From Clostridia bacterium (GTDB lineage: Bacteria; Bacillota; Clostridia; UMGS1883), in the NCBI GenBank assembly GCA_017451505.1, contig JAFTOF010000008.1, forward strand, positions 28,674 to 92,673: a DNA stretch of 64,000 nucleotides, read 5' to 3'. The first letter of the stretch is position 1. Each line of letters opens with the position of its first letter. Below, one piece after another: positions 23,897 to 32,748 of the stretch. Both the position numbers and the translations under genes were made by a program. The notes below the pieces were generated by a model. That model was not told where the DNA came from, searched no databases, and worked only from the letters and a program-made list of their open reading frames with translations.

Positions 23897-25012
23897 GTGA
23901 AAAAGTCAAATATTTTTTCCGATAAAATTGATATAGTTTTACTGGTGAGCGTAATACTTGCTTCCGTTTTCGGTATTTTGATTATTAACAGTGCCACATA
24001 TGCTCTTGACGCACATTTAAAATATGTGGCGGTGCAGAGCCTTGCCCTCCTTTTGGGAATAGGTGCAATGACGCTTACCATATTTTTCAGCTACAAGTAC
24101 ATAGAAAAGCTACGCTACCTCATTTTTCTTTTGGGAATAGGTATGCTGATTTTGGTGCTTGCAATGGGAAAGCTTTCCAACGGAACTCAGGGTTGGCTGG
24201 TATTGGGCCCTGTAACGCTTCAGCCCTCGGAAATTGCCAAGGTGTGCTTTATTATAACCCTTTCAACCCACCTTGCAAAAAAGTATGAGTCCGTTAATAA
24301 GCGAAAAACGCTTTTGGGACTGATTTTGCATCTACTCTGCTACATGATTCCCGTATTGCTTCAGCCCGACTTTGGTACTGCAACGGTTTTCGCCGTAATA
24401 TTTGCGTTTGAGCTGTTTTTTGCAGGCTTATATAAAAAGTATATTGCAGGTGTATTTGCGTTAGGTGCTATCGTCTCCCCCGTGATATGGTTCTTTTTAA
24501 AGGATTATCAGAAAAGCAGAATTATAACTCTGTTTTTCCCCGAGAGTGACCCTTTGGGCGGCGGTTACCATGTACTGCAATCCAAGCTTGCCATAGGAAG
24601 CGGTATGATTACAGGCAGGGGCTATCTTCAGGGGCCGCAGACACAGTCGGGATTTCTCCCCGAAAAGCAGACCGACTTTGCTTTTTCCGTTTTGGGAGAG
24701 GAATTGGGGCTTATAGGTGCGGTTTTTATCACTGCATTACTGCTGATTATAGTTTACCGCTGTTTTGACAATGCGAAAAGCTGTTCCCATGACCCATTCG
24801 GTGAATTTATTTGTATCGGTGTCGGCTCAATGATGTTTTTCCATATAGTGGAGAACATCGGAATGTGCCTTGGTATTCTTCCCATTACAGGAATTCCGCT
24901 TCCCTTTATCAGTTATGGCGGAAGCAATCTGGTGACCTGCTTTATCGCTATCGGATTGGTTCAGAACGTCCGTATGCGAAGGCGAGCTACTAAATTTGAT
25001 TTTATGGATTAA
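23897..25012 (+). CDS. rodA: Peptidoglycan polymerase RodA (SEDS family)
   Basis: 371 residues, about ten membrane helices. LQPSEIAKV, QPDFGTATVF, GRGYLQGPQTQSGFLPEKQT, GEELGLIG and GIPLPFISYGGSN are SEDS signatures; the catalytic Asp corresponds to the QPDFG segment. The short C-terminus and lack of an FtsW-type extension favour RodA. It makes glycan strands of the lateral wall together with a class B PBP, which is not encoded nearby. GTG start with AGGGTGA upstream. A strong terminator follows. Confidence 0.9.
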   Translation: MKKSNIFSDKIDIVLLVSVILASVFGILIINSATYALDAHLKYVAVQSLALLLGIGAMTLTIFFSYKYIEKLRYLIFLLGIGMLILVLAMGKLSNGTQGWLVLGPVTLQPSEIAKVCFIITLSTHLAKKYESVNKRKTLLGLILHLLCYMIPVLLQPDFGTATVFAVIFAFELFFAGLYKKYIAGVFALGAIVSPVIWFFLKDYQKSRIITLFFPESDPLGGGYHVLQSKLAIGSGMITGRGYLQGPQTQSGFLPEKQTDFAFSVLGEELGLIGAVFITALLLIIVYRCFDNAKSCSHDPFGEFICIGVGSMMFFHIVENIGMCLGILPITGIPLPFISYGGSNLVTCFIAIGLVQNVRMRRRATKFDFMD

Positions 25013-25024
25013 TATTGGGGATGT

Positions 25025-25070
25025 AAAAAGGCTGCGTAAAAAAGATATACTTTTTTACGCAGCCTTTTTT
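25025..25070 (+). terminator. Intrinsic terminator after rodA
   Basis: 19-nt arms 25025-25043 and 25052-25070 containing GGCTGCGTAAAAAA and TTTTTTACGCAGCC, followed by T. Confidence 0.92.
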
Positions 25071-25089
25071 ATGATCTTTTTTAATAATG

Positions 25090-25144
25090 ACTCACTAAAA
25101 ATGAGTAATTATATATTGACAAATAATATTTTTTAGTTTATAAT
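25090..25144 (+). promoter_or_regulatory. Promoter of the XRE gene with upstream inverted repeat
   Basis: TTGACA (25116-25121), 17-bp spacer, TATAAT (25139-25144). ACTCA (25090-25094) and TGAGT (25102-25106) form a short inverted repeat upstream of -35 that could be an operator (inference). Confidence 0.85.
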
Positions 25145-25192
25145 ACAGATATAGTTAATATTAAACAGTAATTAATTGATAGGATTGATTAA

Positions 25193-25432
25193 ATGCTTAA
25201 TAGTAATGAATATAATACTATTCTTTTGGACATAGGTCTTAAAATAGGATATTATCGCAGGAGGGCAGGGCTGACGCAGGCGGAGCTTGCGGAGCACACG
25301 GGGCTGACACTTTCCTACATCAGTCAGCTTGAAAGTCCCAATCTTCCCTACTGCCCGTCGATTAAGGCACTTTTCACCATTGCGAAAGCTTTGGGGGTAA
25401 AGGCGTCGAAAATAATTGAAATAGAAGATTAG
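25193..25432 (+). CDS. Small XRE-family HTH regulator
   Basis: 79 residues, essentially one helix-turn-helix: IGYYRRRAGLTQAELAEHTG, then LTLSYISQLE, ending GVKASKIIEIED. It could act as an autoregulated repressor or a general regulator. There is no toxin or phage partner next to it. Its own strong promoter and terminator make it monocistronic. The ribosome binding site is weak (AGGATTG). Confidence 0.9.
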   Translation: MLNSNEYNTILLDIGLKIGYYRRRAGLTQAELAEHTGLTLSYISQLESPNLPYCPSIKALFTIAKALGVKASKIIEIED

Positions 25433-25451
25433 TAGTTTCATCCTCATTAAA

Positions 25452-25491
25452 AAGCGAGGTGCATTTTCTTTTTTGAAAATGCACCTCGCTT
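25452..25491. terminator. Bidirectional terminator between XRE gene and nadE
   Basis: Perfect 17-bp stem (25452-25468 with 25475-25491) around six T. It serves the XRE gene and possibly the nadE operon arriving from the right. Repeat copy C begins 11 nt later. Confidence 0.85.
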
Positions 25492-25501
25492 CATATTTCA
25501 C

Positions 25502-25590
25502 TGTAGAGGATTTCACGTAATTTAATCGCGGGCAACCTTTGTCGGTTACCAACTCAGTCCAAACGCGAAATGGGTGAAACGGCACGCTTC
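25502..25590 (+). repeat. Terminator-associated short repeat, copy C
   Basis: More diverged copy: it shares GGATTTCACGTAA with the GGAAATTGCGTAA of copy B, then GCGGGCAAC, AAACGCGA and ATGGGTGAAACGGCACGCTTC. It is bordered by a 16-bp direct repeat, CGCTTCATATTTCACT, at 25487-25502 and 25585-25600. The right copy runs into the 3' end of nadE. Confidence 0.7.
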
Positions 25591-26323
25591 ATATTTCACT
25601 CGGTTCAAACATCGGCATCATCTGAAGCTTGAACAGATTCATTTTATGCAGTCTGTCAATTCTTGCCTTCTTTTCTTCGTCATCAATTTCACCTGTGCGG
25701 ATGTATCGGTCAAGCATTGCATAGGTGAAGCCCAAATTTTCCTCGTCGGTCTTTCCGCAAAGTCCGTCAATCGGAACTTTTTCCACAAGTTCATAGGGAA
25801 GTCCCATAAGATGCCCGATTTCCTTAAGCTCCGTCACCGTAATTTTCGCAAGGGGAGAAAAATCCCCTGCCGCATCGCCGTAGCGTGTGGAATATCCAAC
25901 CCAATCTTCTGAAAGATTGCAGGTATTTGCAACCCGTCCGTTAAAGCACTGGGAAACTGCATATAAGGTTGCCATACGGATTCTGGGAGGAATATTGGTA
26001 TTTGCCTGTGAGGTAAGCTTTATTTCTTCGGGGAAAGCACTCTTTAGACCGTCGATTGAATCCTTAACATCTATGACAAAATGCTTTATTCCCAAATGCT
26101 GTACAAGCTTATATGAACAGGAAATATCTGCCTGCTCTCCGCAAGGCATCAAAACACCGATAACACGGTCTTTTCCGAGAGCTTCCACGCACAGTGCAGC
26201 TACGATGGAGCTGTCCTTACCTCCCGAAATTCCTACAATAGCGTTGCAATCCTTGCCGTTTTCCTCAAAGAATTTCTTTATCCATTCCACACATTCGTTT
26301 TTTACTTTCAATGCATCAAACAT
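25589..26323 (-). CDS. nadE: NH3-dependent NAD+ synthetase
   Basis: 244 residues. GISGGKDSSIVAALC is the PP-loop ATPase motif; GFTYAMLDRYI and TRYGDAAGDFSPLAKITVTE are NadE blocks. It lacks the N-terminal glutaminase domain, so it should use free ammonia to amidate deamido-NAD. ATG 26323 follows AGGGT by 7 nt; the frame to 26365 has no such site. It follows the nicotinamidase-like gene by 20 nt, forming an NAD salvage pair at the end of a long operon. Confidence 0.95.
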   Translation of the reverse strand: MFDALKVKNECVEWIKKFFEENGKDCNAIVGISGGKDSSIVAALCVEALGKDRVIGVLMPCGEQADISCSYKLVQHLGIKHFVIDVKDSIDGLKSAFPEEIKLTSQANTNIPPRIRMATLYAVSQCFNGRVANTCNLSEDWVGYSTRYGDAAGDFSPLAKITVTELKEIGHLMGLPYELVEKVPIDGLCGKTDEENLGFTYAMLDRYIRTGEIDDEEKKARIDRLHKMNLFKLQMMPMFEPSEI

Positions 26324-26343
26324 ACTAATCACCCTAAATATAT

Positions 26344-26871
26344 TTATTTTACAATAATCTGACAAGACCGCATTGTTTCAAGTGCCGCAAGGTGCTTTTC
26401 GGGGGTTACCCCTGCACAACAGCTTGAATCCACGCTTATATCAATTTCAGGGAAGCTTGCCTTTAGTATCAGTGCATTTGAAACAACACATATATCGGTG
26501 CAAAGACCGATAAGCTCGATTTGAGCATTGTCCATATCATTTTCTTCCGCCAGTACAAACGGCAAATCAACACTTCCAAAGGTGATTTTCTCTATTTCCG
26601 TATACGATTCTTTTTTGTCAAGTGCTTCCTTAACCGCTGTGTTTAACTGCCAGCCCTCGCTCTCCCTTATGCAATGAGCAACGGGAAGATTCTTACCCTC
26701 GCTTGTCTGCATATAATCCTCGTAATGGGTGTCATAGGTCACATATATTTCTCCGTCGAAGCTTTCTATCTTTTTCACGACATTTTCTACAATTGCTGCC
26801 GCTTCCTTGCTTCCCAATGCACCATCCACAAAATCGTTCTGCATATCCACCACAATAAGTATCTTTTTCAT
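26344..26871 (-). CDS. Isochorismatase-family amidohydrolase, probable nicotinamidase
   Basis: 175 residues. Catalytic triad candidates: Asp in LIVVDMQNDFVDG, Lys in EIEKITFGSVD, Cys in GLCTDICVVSNAL. The cis-peptide region follows. In this family nicotinamidase converts nicotinamide to nicotinate. The neighbour nadE makes that substrate likely, but related cysteine hydrolases act on other amides. Confidence 0.85.
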   Translation of the reverse strand: MKKILIVVDMQNDFVDGALGSKEAAAIVENVVKKIESFDGEIYVTYDTHYEDYMQTSEGKNLPVAHCIRESEGWQLNTAVKEALDKKESYTEIEKITFGSVDLPFVLAEENDMDNAQIELIGLCTDICVVSNALILKASFPEIDISVDSSCCAGVTPEKHLAALETMRSCQIIVK

Positions 26872-26891
26872 ATCATAAGCTTCCTTTCTAC

Positions 26892-28985
26892 TTAAAATTC
26901 AAATTTAACCGCACCATCTTCAAGCTTTAAAGAAGCCGAAAATGCTTTCCCCGATTTTTTGGAAACAAAGCCGTCAATTCTGCCTGTTTTTCCGCTTTGA
27001 AGAAGCGATTTCATATGAGAAATTGAAATTACTCTGTCCAAAATAACGTTATTCACGCTGAATTTGCAGCCTTCCTTATATTTATCACAGCCGTACCCGT
27101 AGCGTGTCCTTACCACGTTACCGCCGCAGAGAGGACATATTCCTATATTATCCCCCACAAAGCCGTCATCGGTGTCCTGTGCTTCAGGTTTTTGTGTTCT
27201 GTCAAAAATTCTGCTGATTTCCCTTTGGGTAAGAAGTATACTGTCCTTGACTGTTATTTCGCCCTTATACACCTTTTTAAGTGCTTGTCCCAAGTATGAG
27301 GTTTTGTATTTATCCATACTTATTCCCATACGGCTCAGGGATACAATAAGATTTTCCCCGTCGGGAAGTATAGTGTATACATCTTTTTTGAGGGATATGT
27401 ATTTGCTGTTTATGGCATTTTCGATTATGCCCGTCCTTGTTGCCTCCGTACCCAGCTCCAAGCCCTCAAAAATTGCACGGTACTCGGCTTCATCGTCCTC
27501 GTTTTGTGCATTTGCCTTTTCTTCACGAAAAGGATTTTTAAGATAGTTATTAAGTGTTTCAATGGTATAGTGCTTAGGCGGTGAGGTTTCCTTTTCCTTG
27601 GGAACAAAGTTCACATCAATTATATCGCCTTTTTCAAGATTGGGCAAAATTTTGTCCTTTTTATTGTAATCGTCGTACTTTGTCCAGCCTGCTTCAAGGA
27701 TAACCGTTCCCTTGAGAGTAAATTCCTCCATACCGCCCACATCTATTTTTATCTCGTTTTTTTGGGCTATACATTCTTCACTGCAAAAAACTGCCACGAA
27801 GCGACGCATTATGGTAGAATATACCTTTGCTTCTTCTTCGGAAAGAGCCGTTTTCGCAGGGATTTTATGGGTTGGAGTAAGTGCTGAGTGGGACTCAATT
27901 TTACTGTCATCAAATATGGTTTTTCCGTCTTTGAATTTTACGGGATAGCCCAGCTTTTCCACCGCAGATAAAATCTGTTTGACTTTGCCCTTTTCCGCCG
28001 TTGCCATATACTCCGAATTTGTTCTGGGATAGGTCACATACCCCTTTTCATAAAGCCCCTGTACTATGCGAAGGCTTTCATCCATGGGCATTTTATATTT
28101 TTTACCCAGCACGTTCTGAAGCTTTGTAAGGGAAAACAGCTTTCCGGGTGAAAGGGAGTCTTTCTTTGTTTTTTTGTCTGTGACAACACCCTTTACCTCA
28201 TTATATTTACTGCAAAGCTCCTGTGCTTTGGCAAGAAAATTTTTATCAAATTTTTCCTTGCTTGTAAGCTCTATTTCTCCCCCGCCCTGCTCTGTCATAC
28301 TGTAGGGGGCATAGTATATTTCGGGCTTAAAATTGCGTATCTGCATATCCCTGTCATAAATCGCTTTTACTATAGGCACAATGACACGCCCCACACGCAT
28401 AAGTGTTCCCGTTTTAAGCGTTGCATAACGAGTGAGGTTAACTCCGTAGAGCCAGTCTATAAAAGTACGGGCATAGCCCTCTTTTGCCAGATTATCATAT
28501 TCCGACTCGTTTTTAAGCTCCGAAAGACCTTGCCTGATTGTTTCTTCTGTCTGGTCGGGAAGCCAAAGCCTTGTAAACGGCTTGTCCTTACAATCGGCCT
28601 TCATTACGCAGGTGCGTACAATGATTTCACCTTCTCTGTCGGCATCTCCCGCATTTATAATTTCGGTTACATCTTTACGGCAACAAAGGTCCTTTATGGT
28701 TTCAAACTGCTGTATTACTCCGCTGTCGATATTCTTGTTACGGTCCTTTTTCAGTTCAAATTCAAACTTTTCGGGAAAACACGGAAGATTTTTCATGCTC
28801 CACCTGTTTTCTCCGTCGGGGTTTGGTGAGTAATACTCTATATCAGCCAATGAAAACAAATGGCCGAAAGCCCATGTAACTATATAATCTCCGCCCTCAA
28901 AGTGACGGGGATGTTTTTTCATGTTCCCGATAGCCGCCGCAATATTGCGTGCAAGGCTCGGTTTTTCGGCTATTATTACTTTCAT
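26892..28985 (-). CDS. topB: DNA topoisomerase III (type IA)
   Basis: 697 residues. The N-terminal Toprim (MKVIIAEKPSLARNIAAAIG) carries DADREGEIIV. The active-site Tyr lies in GYVTYPRTNSEYM, preceded by SLTKLQNVLGKKY. A C-terminal C4 zinc ribbon CPLCGG-(x)-CDKYKEGC and the GKTGRIDGF segment end the protein. It relaxes and decatenates single-stranded-linked DNA. GGAG lies 6 nt before the ATG. Confidence 0.95.
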   Translation of the reverse strand: MKVIIAEKPSLARNIAAAIGNMKKHPRHFEGGDYIVTWAFGHLFSLADIEYYSPNPDGENRWSMKNLPCFPEKFEFELKKDRNKNIDSGVIQQFETIKDLCCRKDVTEIINAGDADREGEIIVRTCVMKADCKDKPFTRLWLPDQTEETIRQGLSELKNESEYDNLAKEGYARTFIDWLYGVNLTRYATLKTGTLMRVGRVIVPIVKAIYDRDMQIRNFKPEIYYAPYSMTEQGGGEIELTSKEKFDKNFLAKAQELCSKYNEVKGVVTDKKTKKDSLSPGKLFSLTKLQNVLGKKYKMPMDESLRIVQGLYEKGYVTYPRTNSEYMATAEKGKVKQILSAVEKLGYPVKFKDGKTIFDDSKIESHSALTPTHKIPAKTALSEEEAKVYSTIMRRFVAVFCSEECIAQKNEIKIDVGGMEEFTLKGTVILEAGWTKYDDYNKKDKILPNLEKGDIIDVNFVPKEKETSPPKHYTIETLNNYLKNPFREEKANAQNEDDEAEYRAIFEGLELGTEATRTGIIENAINSKYISLKKDVYTILPDGENLIVSLSRMGISMDKYKTSYLGQALKKVYKGEITVKDSILLTQREISRIFDRTQKPEAQDTDDGFVGDNIGICPLCGGNVVRTRYGYGCDKYKEGCKFSVNNVILDRVISISHMKSLLQSGKTGRIDGFVSKKSGKAFSASLKLEDGAVKFEF

Positions 28986-28998
28986 AGTCTACTCCAGA

Positions 28999-29433
28999 TT
29001 AATTTATGTAAAAAGCATTTTTTATAATTTCAGTTTTTATATTTGTAAGCTTGCCGCCTTTTGCATCGGCATTTATAAGAACTGCATCAAACCGCATAGG
29101 TGTATCGTAAATTTTCTTTGTCACAGCGTAATATTGTGCGGTTCTTATAATCTTTCGCTGTTTATTTATATCAATGGTGTCGGCAGGGGAGCCGAAGTCA
29201 TTGTTTTTTCTGAGCCTTACCTCTATAAAGCAGGTGTACTCCCCATCCCTGGCAATGATATCAATTTCGCCCATTTTCGTTCTGTAATTACGCTCTATGA
29301 CTTTATACCCCTGCTTTTTTATTGCTTTAACGGCAGCCTCCTCGCCTAAATTACCGATAGAAACTGCCGCCAATTTTTCATTCTTTAACAAATTTTTTAA
29401 TAAAGGTTTTTCTGTGAATTTCACACGCACCAT
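28999..29433 (-). CDS. UPF0102 family protein YraN (nuclease fold)
   Basis: 144 residues. GEEAAVKAIKKQGYKVIERN, GEIDIIARDGEYTCFIEVR, the FGSPADTI segment and KQRKI form the restriction-endonuclease-like core (GEIDII-EVR acids). It overlaps rnhB by 56 nt, as often in Firmicutes (rnhB-yraN). The true start may be a TTG near 29390, because homologues normally begin shortly before the NLGEEAA helix; no strong ribosome binding site decides this. Confidence 0.88.
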   Translation of the reverse strand: MVRVKFTEKPLLKNLLKNEKLAAVSIGNLGEEAAVKAIKKQGYKVIERNYRTKMGEIDIIARDGEYTCFIEVRLRKNNDFGSPADTIDINKQRKIIRTAQYYAVTKKIYDTPMRFDAVLINADAKGGKLTNIKTEIIKNAFYIN

Positions 29434-30007
29434 ACTCCTTTAGTGCCTCTATATGTGCTTTCGTTCCGTAGCCTTTGTGCTTTTCAAATCCATACTGCGG
29501 ATATTTTTCAGCCATTTGGAGCATATGGCGGTCTCGTGACACTTTCGCAAGAATAGATGCCGCCGCAATGCTAAGGCTTTTAGCATCGCCCTTTACAACA
29601 CATTCGTGAGGGTAATTACATTCCTTGATACAATCGCCGTCAACAATTACATAATCGGGCTTTATTTTAAGTGCTTCTATAGCTCTGTTCATCGCCATAT
29701 ATGTAGCGTTGCGGATATTATATTCATCAATTTCCTCTACGCTTGCCGTTGCCACCGCATATGCAAGAGCTGCTTCTTTAATCTCGTCAAAAAGCTTTTC
29801 CCTTTTCTTCTCCGATATTTTTTTTGAGTCATTAAGACCCTCGATACAAATATCGGGCGGAAGTATTACCGCTGCGGCATATACCTCGTCGGCAAGGGGG
29901 CCTCTCCCTGCTTCGTCAACACCTGCAACTATATTGTATCCCTTTTCAAAAAGAGTGTGCTCAATCTCCCACATGGACTGAAGCCTTAAAAGTTCCTGTT
30001 CTTTCAT
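29378..30007 (-). CDS. rnhB: Ribonuclease HII
   Basis: 209 residues. VAGVDEAGRGPLADEVYAAA carries the first catalytic pair (the usual GPLAGPV is here GPLADEV). VIVDGDCIKE holds a further Asp and KSLSIAAASILAKVSRDRHM the other family block. It removes single ribonucleotides from DNA. ATG 30007 is favoured by AGGTGA at normal spacing; a GTG at 30016 is an alternative and abuts the rbgA stop. Confidence 0.94.
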   Translation of the reverse strand: MKEQELLRLQSMWEIEHTLFEKGYNIVAGVDEAGRGPLADEVYAAAVILPPDICIEGLNDSKKISEKKREKLFDEIKEAALAYAVATASVEEIDEYNIRNATYMAMNRAIEALKIKPDYVIVDGDCIKECNYPHECVVKGDAKSLSIAAASILAKVSRDRHMLQMAEKYPQYGFEKHKGYGTKAHIEALKEYGACEIHRKTFIKKFVKE

Positions 30008-30016
30008 AAATTTCAC

Positions 30017-30856
30017 CTATTCCAAAGTGATTTTTCCAAGCTTTGCCCCGCGGAATTCATCCAATACTACATTTGCACCGCGAAGAAAATCAACCTCATT
30101 GCCTTTTTGTATGAAGCCACGTTTACGGCAGATTTTTTCCAGAATCTCAAAGCCTGTAAGTCCCTCGGTAAGCTCTACCTTATAACGCTCGGTAAGCTTT
30201 TCGGGATATTTTTCGGCAAGGTATTTACAAAGATTGGCACAAAGCTCCTCACAATCCAAAACCTCGTCCTTAATAGCTCCGGTAAACGCTAATTTAAGGG
30301 CAACATCCTTGTCCTCAAACCGTGGCCAGAGGATTCCTGGGGTATCGAGCAGTTCCATACCGTTTTTAAGGGTTATCCACTGCTTGCCCCTTGTTACACC
30401 GGGGCGGTCGCCTGCTTTGGCGGCGGCTTTTCCGTAAAGCTTGTTTATAAAAGAGCTTTTTCCCACGTTGGGGATTCCGCACACCATAATGCGAGGCGGC
30501 TTATTAACATATCCGCGTGCTTTGTCACGCTCAATTTTTTCCTTTAAAAGCTCTTTAACGGCATCAAATACTTTTCCAATCCCCTTAGCATCGTTACAGC
30601 TAAGGGCAATGGCATACACACCCTCGTTTTTATAACGCTCTATCCATTTCTGCGTTTGTATGGGGTCTGCAATATCACTCTTATTTATAATAAGGAGCAG
30701 CTTCTTATTTCCTATGAGAGAAGGAAGCATGGGATTGCGGCTGCTTTTGGGACACCTTGCATCACAAAGCTCTATCACTGCGTCACACAGACGGATATTT
30801 TCCGCAATCATTCTCTTTGTTTTGGTCATATGACCGGGAAACCACTGTATATTCAT
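30017..30856 (-). CDS. rbgA: Ribosome biogenesis GTPase RbgA (YlqF)
   Basis: 279 residues, circularly permuted GTPase: G4 NKSDIAD comes first, then G1 GIPNVGKSSFIN, G2 region PGVTRGKQWI and G3 LDTPGILWP. The N-terminal WFPGHMTKTKRMI is the RbgA signature. It completes late 50S subunit assembly. It lies between lepB and rnhB in the rplS operon, the conserved Firmicutes arrangement. Confidence 0.95.
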   Translation of the reverse strand: MNIQWFPGHMTKTKRMIAENIRLCDAVIELCDARCPKSSRNPMLPSLIGNKKLLLIINKSDIADPIQTQKWIERYKNEGVYAIALSCNDAKGIGKVFDAVKELLKEKIERDKARGYVNKPPRIMVCGIPNVGKSSFINKLYGKAAAKAGDRPGVTRGKQWITLKNGMELLDTPGILWPRFEDKDVALKLAFTGAIKDEVLDCEELCANLCKYLAEKYPEKLTERYKVELTEGLTGFEILEKICRKRGFIQKGNEVDFLRGANVVLDEFRGAKLGKITLE

Positions 30857-30878
30857 TTATGCTTCCTCCTTTCATCAT

Positions 30879-31520
30879 TTAATACAACTTTGCCTGACTA
30901 AAGGGCCAGAATCTTACTTTTGCTTCTCCCAACACATCGTCAGTGCTTACGGGGCCTATTATACGGCTGTCACTGCTGTGGTTGCGGTTATCTCCCATTA
31001 CGAAAATGCACCCCTTGGGAACTTCTATATCGGTATATATAAAGCCCTGGCTATACATCATGGGGTCGCCGCTCTTATCATCATTAATATACGGCTCGTC
31101 AATTTTTACTCCGTCTACATATAGTTCGTTTTTATCAAAATCAATTTTCACGTGCTGCCCTTCGGTTGCAATTACACGCTTAATCCAGTACTTGTCGTCC
31201 GTAGCTCTGGATTTAAACACAATGATATCTCCTGCCTCGGGCTCATAGCCTAATCTCCACACTACCATTCGGTCGTTATGCTTAAGCGTGGACTCCATTG
31301 ATTGCCCGTCCACACGCACAACCGTAAATACAAAATTACGGATAAGAATTGCTAAAATCGCCGCTATGGCTATTGCCTGAATCCATTCCAGAATTTCTCT
31401 CATAATTCCTTTTTTAGCAGGCTTTTCTGTTTCCTGCTCCTCCACCGCACGAACTGCTTCCTCTGAAGTTACCTTTTCATTTTCATTATTTTCCCCTACG
31501 GGATAATTATTCTGTTCCAT
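30879..31520 (-). CDS. lepB: Signal peptidase I
   Basis: 213 residues. A charged cytoplasmic N-terminus (~50 residues) precedes one membrane helix (IQAIAIAAILAILIRNFVF). Catalytic Ser lies in DGQSMESTL, Lys in YWIKRVIATEG; GDNRNHSSDSRIIGPV is the box E. It cleaves secretory signal peptides on the outer face. It follows the rplS terminator, so expression may depend on read-through. Confidence 0.95.
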   Translation of the reverse strand: MEQNNYPVGENNENEKVTSEEAVRAVEEQETEKPAKKGIMREILEWIQAIAIAAILAILIRNFVFTVVRVDGQSMESTLKHNDRMVVWRLGYEPEAGDIIVFKSRATDDKYWIKRVIATEGQHVKIDFDKNELYVDGVKIDEPYINDDKSGDPMMYSQGFIYTDIEVPKGCIFVMGDNRNHSSDSRIIGPVSTDDVLGEAKVRFWPFSQAKLY

Positions 31521-31539
31521 GAATTCCCCTCCTTAATCT

Positions 31540-31575
31540 GAAAAAGAAAAAGAAGCCTGCCTTGTGACAGACTTC
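31540..31575 (-). terminator. Intrinsic terminator between rplS and lepB
   Basis: Minus strand GAAGTCTGTC with GGCAGGCTTC (G-U pairs) and a 4-nt loop, 31575-31552, followed by TTTTTCTTTTT. It lies 14 nt after the rplS stop. Confidence 0.88.
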
Positions 31576-31588
31576 CTTCTTTTGACTA

Positions 31589-31930
31589 TTAAAGTCTTTC
31601 CTTAACTTTAGCTGCCTTACCAACTCTGTCACGCAGATAGTACAGTTTAGCACGCTTAACTTTACCGTGTCTTACAACCTCGATATGGTCAAGGCTGGGT
31701 GAGTTAACAGGGAATGTTCTCTCTACGCCGACACCGTATGAAAGACGTCTTACAGTAAATGTTTCCTGAATGCCGCCATGCTTCTTGGAGATAACGGTAC
31801 CTTCAAACATCTGAAGTCTTTCCTTTGCACCTTCCTTTACCTTTACGTACAGCTTTACATAATCACCGATTTCAAGCTTGGGAAGGTCAGTTCTGATTTG
31901 CTGTTGAGTAATCGCCTTTAAAACGTCCAC
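31589..31930 (-). CDS. rplS: 50S ribosomal protein L19
   Basis: 113 residues. [53 protein letters not shown] and VRRGK-like [17 protein letters not shown] are L19 blocks. GTG start at 31930, 6 nt after AGGAGA. Confidence 0.97.
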   Translation of the reverse strand: MDVLKAITQQQIRTDLPKLEIGDYVKLYVKVKEGAKERLQMFEGTVISKKHGGIQETFTVRRLSYGVGVERTFPVNSPSLDHIEVVRHGKVKRAKLYYLRDRVGKAAKVKERL

Positions 31931-32012
31931 TCAAATCTCTCCTTTCTTACCCGCAGATGCGGTCTTGATAAAGCGTTCGTACGAAAGAAATGCAGAGGAC
32001 CGCTTTTTTACC
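31931..32012 (-). promoter_or_regulatory. Structured 5' leader of rplS
   Basis: A GCGGTC/GACCGC stem (32003-31998 with 31964-31959) closes a loop containing the self-complementary TTCGTACGAA. The 3' arm can instead pair in CCGC-ATCT-GCGG (31962-31951) just before the ribosome binding site. The two hairpins are mutually exclusive. L19 leaders are known in Firmicutes; membership was not tested. Confidence 0.55.
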
Positions 32013-32017
32013 CGACT

Positions 32018-32046
32018 ACTATATCACACTATTTTTGAAATTGCAA
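32018..32046 (-). promoter_or_regulatory. Promoter of the rplS operon
   Basis: Minus strand TTGCAA (32046-32041), 17-bp spacer, TATAGT (32023-32018). Start near 32011. Confidence 0.83.
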
Positions 32047-32063
32047 GCCTTTTTTCCAAAAAT

Positions 32064-32366
32064 TTATGCAATTATATTATCCTCTATTATATCATCCAAG
32101 GTTGATGGCGTGACAAACCCACTGCACAAACGGTCAATAAACGCTTCCGCTTCCCTCTTGCTTGCAAATATTCCTTCTGCAATTTTTCTTTCTCTGACGG
32201 TTCTTTCGTTGGGAAGCTGTGTGTACATATCAATTCCTATACCAAAGCTTAAATTTCTTCCCTTTTTATACGGCTTTTCCGACTCACATGTGAAATAGTA
32301 TAGAATAATTTTGTCCCCCATTATGCTTTCTGTTTCGGTTTTTCTGATATACATAGGTTCTGCCAT
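32064..32366 (-). CDS. DUF6514-like small conserved protein
   Basis: 100 residues. Segments LYYFTCESEKPYKKG, FGIGIDMYTQ, ERKIAEGIFASKREAEAFI and DRLCSGFVTPSTL match a small protein family common in Oscillospiraceae, which I associate with DUF6514. Function unknown; soluble. ATG 32366 follows GGAG by 7 nt. Confidence 0.72.
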   Translation of the reverse strand: MAEPMYIRKTETESIMGDKIILYYFTCESEKPYKKGRNLSFGIGIDMYTQLPNERTVRERKIAEGIFASKREAEAFIDRLCSGFVTPSTLDDIIEDNIIA

Positions 32367-32748
32367 GATTCTACTCCTTACTTTTTTTATTTGTAGTGTA
32401 AGACCCACGCTTTGCTATTCTTTTTCTGTTTCATTTATCATACATGCAAAATACGACATTTTCCATAGGCACTTTTTTCCACATATCTCAAAAATTATTT
32501 TACATATTTTTCCAGTATGTTTCAATAAAATATTTTGTTGTTCTTTGCATAAAAATTAATAATTATGTAAAATATAGGCGATAAATTTGTTTTTTTTGCC
32601 GTTTTTCATAAATTTTACAATGTCAATTTCGCGGAGGAAAAATTTTTCCTTGAAATGAAGTTTATATTATATTATAATATATTATAGATTTTTATTGATT
32701 ATTCGTATTGATTTTTCGGCAATCTTTAAAAGATTGAAAGGCATAGCT
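32367..32748. other. 382-bp intergenic region, very AT-rich
   Basis: Divergent upstream regions of the DUF6514-like gene and ygiQ. It holds the ygiQ promoter at 32650-32678 and GCGGAGGAAAAATTTTTCC, a short inverted repeat, around 32630. I see no RNA gene, repeat copy or credible coding frame. Confidence 0.6.
32650..32678 (+). promoter_or_regulatory. Promoter of ygiQ
   Basis: TTGAAA (32650-32655), 17-bp spacer, TATAAT (32673-32678). Confidence 0.75.
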
